This document shows positions 62,691 to 64,000 of a stretch of 64,000 nt of DNA, piece by piece. This DNA is from CAMLHP01 sp035712285 (GTDB taxonomy: Bacteria; Gemmatimonadota; Gemmatimonadetes; Gemmatimonadales; GWC2-71-9), in contig DASTBA010000044.1 of the NCBI GenBank assembly GCA_035712285.1, positions 9,883 to 73,882 on the forward strand, given 5' to 3'. The translations under genes and the position numbers were made by a program. Under the pieces are notes generated by a model. That model ran no database searches. It saw nothing but the letters and a program-made list of their open reading frames with translations, and was not told the DNA's origin. Numbering within the stretch: position 1 is the stretch's first letter; every line of letters starts with the position of its first letter.

Positions 62691-64000
62691 GTTCGCGCCG
62701 GCGCCTGGGGGCGGTGGCGGCGCTGGTCGGCGGAATCTTCACCGGCCTGGCCCTGCTCCCCGTGTCAGTCACCGGGCCGCTCGGGCAGGTGCTGGGGCAC
62801 GCGCTCTGGCACTGGCTCGGTGCCGGCGCGGTGGGCGTGCCGCTGCTCGGTTTCGGGATTGCCCTCGCCGGTCTGGAGCGCACCCCCCGGCTCAACATGA
62901 CGCGGGCCGCCCTGCTCATGGCGGGGCTCAGCGTGCTGGTGCCGTTCATCATCGGTGTCGCCACCCGTGTGGAACGGGTGGACCTGCTGCCGGACGTCGC
63001 GCAGCGCACCCTGGCGGCCCGGGCGACGGGCCTGCTCCCCGCCTTCCTCGCCATCATGGCACGGCACGCCATCGGCGTCGCGGGCGCGCTGCTGCTCGGC
63101 TTCCTCGCCCTCTCCGCCTTGACCCTCTACACGTTCGCCTGGCACCCGCTGCAGCGCCTGGAACGGCGCGATGACGCCGCACCGGAGTCCGGGGTGCCGC
63201 CCGCGCCCACGACCCGCCCGCGCCGGGTGCCGTTTGCCGGTGCCGAGACGGACGAGCCGGCGGACGATGTGATCGAGGCAACCCTGCCGGCGCCGCGCGC
63301 CGCGCCCGCGAAGAAGCCGAAGGAATCGCGTGCCAGGCCGGCGCCGCCGGAAGTGCCGCGGCCGAGGACGGCTGCCGCGGACGAGGAGAGCGAACTCCCG
63401 CCGGTGTCCCTGCTCACGCCGCCGCCTGATCGCGACGTGGATGCCGGCGAGGCGCAACTGGACCGGCTGGGACAGTCGCTGATCGAGACCCTCCGCACTT
63501 TCAAGGTGGACTGCTCCATCGCGGGCCGCACCACCGGCCCGGTCGTCACCCAGTTCGAGGTGGTGCCGGCGCCGGGGGTGAAGGCGGGGCGGATCGTCGC
63601 CCTGGCGGATGACCTGGCCATCACGATGCGGGCGCCTTCGATTCGCGTCGCGCCGATTCCGGGGAAGGGCGCCGTCGGGGTCGAGGTGCCGAACCCCACC
63701 GCGCGGATCGTGACGCTTCGCGAGCTGTTCGAGAGCGGGGAGTGGGACAAGACCCGGGCGGTGCTGCCGGTGGCGCTCGGACGGGACCTGGAAGGCAAGG
63801 CGATCGTCGCCGATCTCACCAAGATGCCGCACCTGCTCATCGCCGGCGCCACCGGGTCGGGCAAGAGCGTCGCCATCAACACCATCATCACGAGCCTCAT
63901 CTACCGGTACACGCCGCGCGAGCTCCGGATGCTGATGGTGGATCCCAAGATGGTGGAGCTGTCGGTCTACAACGCCCTGCCGCACCTCCGGCACAAGGTG
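62687..64000 (+). CDS. ftsK: DNA translocase FtsK, N-terminal part (cut by window end)
   Basis: The 438 visible residues run off the window. About four membrane segments lie in 1-160 (VAALVGGIFTGLALLPV, GAGAVGVPLLGFGIAL, ALLMAGLSVLVPFIIGVA, GALLLGFLALSALTLYTF), then a Pro/Ala linker, and the start of the motor domain with Walker A GATGSGKS (387-394) and LMVDPK. FtsK pumps chromosome DNA at division. The gamma domain is outside the window. ATG overlaps the comB stop. Confidence 0.93.
   Translation, partial: MSSRRRLGAVAALVGGIFTGLALLPVSVTGPLGQVLGHALWHWLGAGAVGVPLLGFGIALAGLERTPRLNMTRAALLMAGLSVLVPFIIGVATRVERVDLLPDVAQRTLAARATGLLPAFLAIMARHAIGVAGALLLGFLALSALTLYTFAWHPLQRLERRDDAAPESGVPPAPTTRPRRVPFAGAETDEPADDVIEATLPAPRAAPAKKPKESRARPAPPEVPRPRTAAADEESELPPVSLLTPPPDRDVDAGEAQLDRLGQSLIETLRTFKVDCSIAGRTTGPVVTQFEVVPAPGVKAGRIVALADDLAITMRAPSIRVAPIPGKGAVGVEVPNPTARIVTLRELFESGEWDKTRAVLPVALGRDLEGKAIVADLTKMPHLLIAGATGSGKSVAINTIITSLIYRYTPRELRMLMVDPKMVELSVYNALPHLRHKV

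Overview
This is a gene-dense, high-GC window of a diderm (Gram-negative-type) bacterium. There are no mobile elements, tRNAs, rRNAs or CRISPR arrays, and no gene-free stretch above about 230 bp. Envelope genes include SecA, BamD, a full Tol-Pal set, LptD and Tat. Together with many start codons that overlap the previous stop (GTGA/ATGA), TATATT/TATCTT-like -10 boxes and at least one probable leaderless promoter, they suggest a member of the Gemmatimonadota (Gemmatimonadetes). That assignment is inference from gene content and style; no database comparison was possible.

Layout: (1) 1-3067: end of an unknown protein, pyrD-pyrF, and two small unknown genes. (2) 3108-6427: a consensus promoter driving the alpha operon (rpmJ-rpsM-rpsK-rpsD-rpoA-rplQ), a strong terminator, and convergent rpmB with its own promoter. 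(3) 6524-17560: nucleotide-sugar genes. These are a GDP-6-deoxyhexose pair (gmd plus a reductase), carB, a small secreted protein, then wbpD-wbpE-wbpB-wbpA for UDP-diacetamido-glucuronate, and ugd. (4) 17570-23646: TPR protein, putative lipoprotein, bamD, nadD, secA. (5) 23709-28956: a three-gene signalling operon of a hybrid histidine kinase, a lone receiver, and a fusion of a HisKA-like helix, a receiver, a HAMP-like linker and a Ser/Thr kinase. (6) 29040-36518: radC, bifunctional rel, EVE protein, uvrB, tsaE-tsaB-rimI, ssb. (7) 36751-47127: LysM protein, sugar epimerase, tolQ-tolR-tolA-tolB-pal-cpoB, and one continuous reading frame that joins TatC to LptD. (8) 47248-57335: FN3-like lipoprotein, hutH, a long TPR protein, polyprenyl synthase, DUF4321-like protein, tatA, a perfect 42-bp palindrome, convergent ppiD-like chaperone, and a divergent second long TPR protein. 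(9) 57335-64000: aroQ-pepP-accB-pilT-accC-comB and the start of ftsK, cut by the window edge.

Functionally the window is mostly housekeeping: translation, pyrimidine and fatty-acid synthesis, stringent response and repair. It is interleaved with envelope construction. Sugar activation feeds surface polysaccharide, while SecA, Bam, Tol-Pal, Tat and Lpt build and maintain the outer membrane.

The most unusual items are the in-frame TatC-LptD fusion, the receiver-to-Ser/Thr-kinase fusion that keeps a phosphoacceptor-type H-box without a histidine-kinase ATPase domain, the pilT gene sitting inside the accB-accC pair, and the 42-bp palindrome that contains the tatA stop codon.
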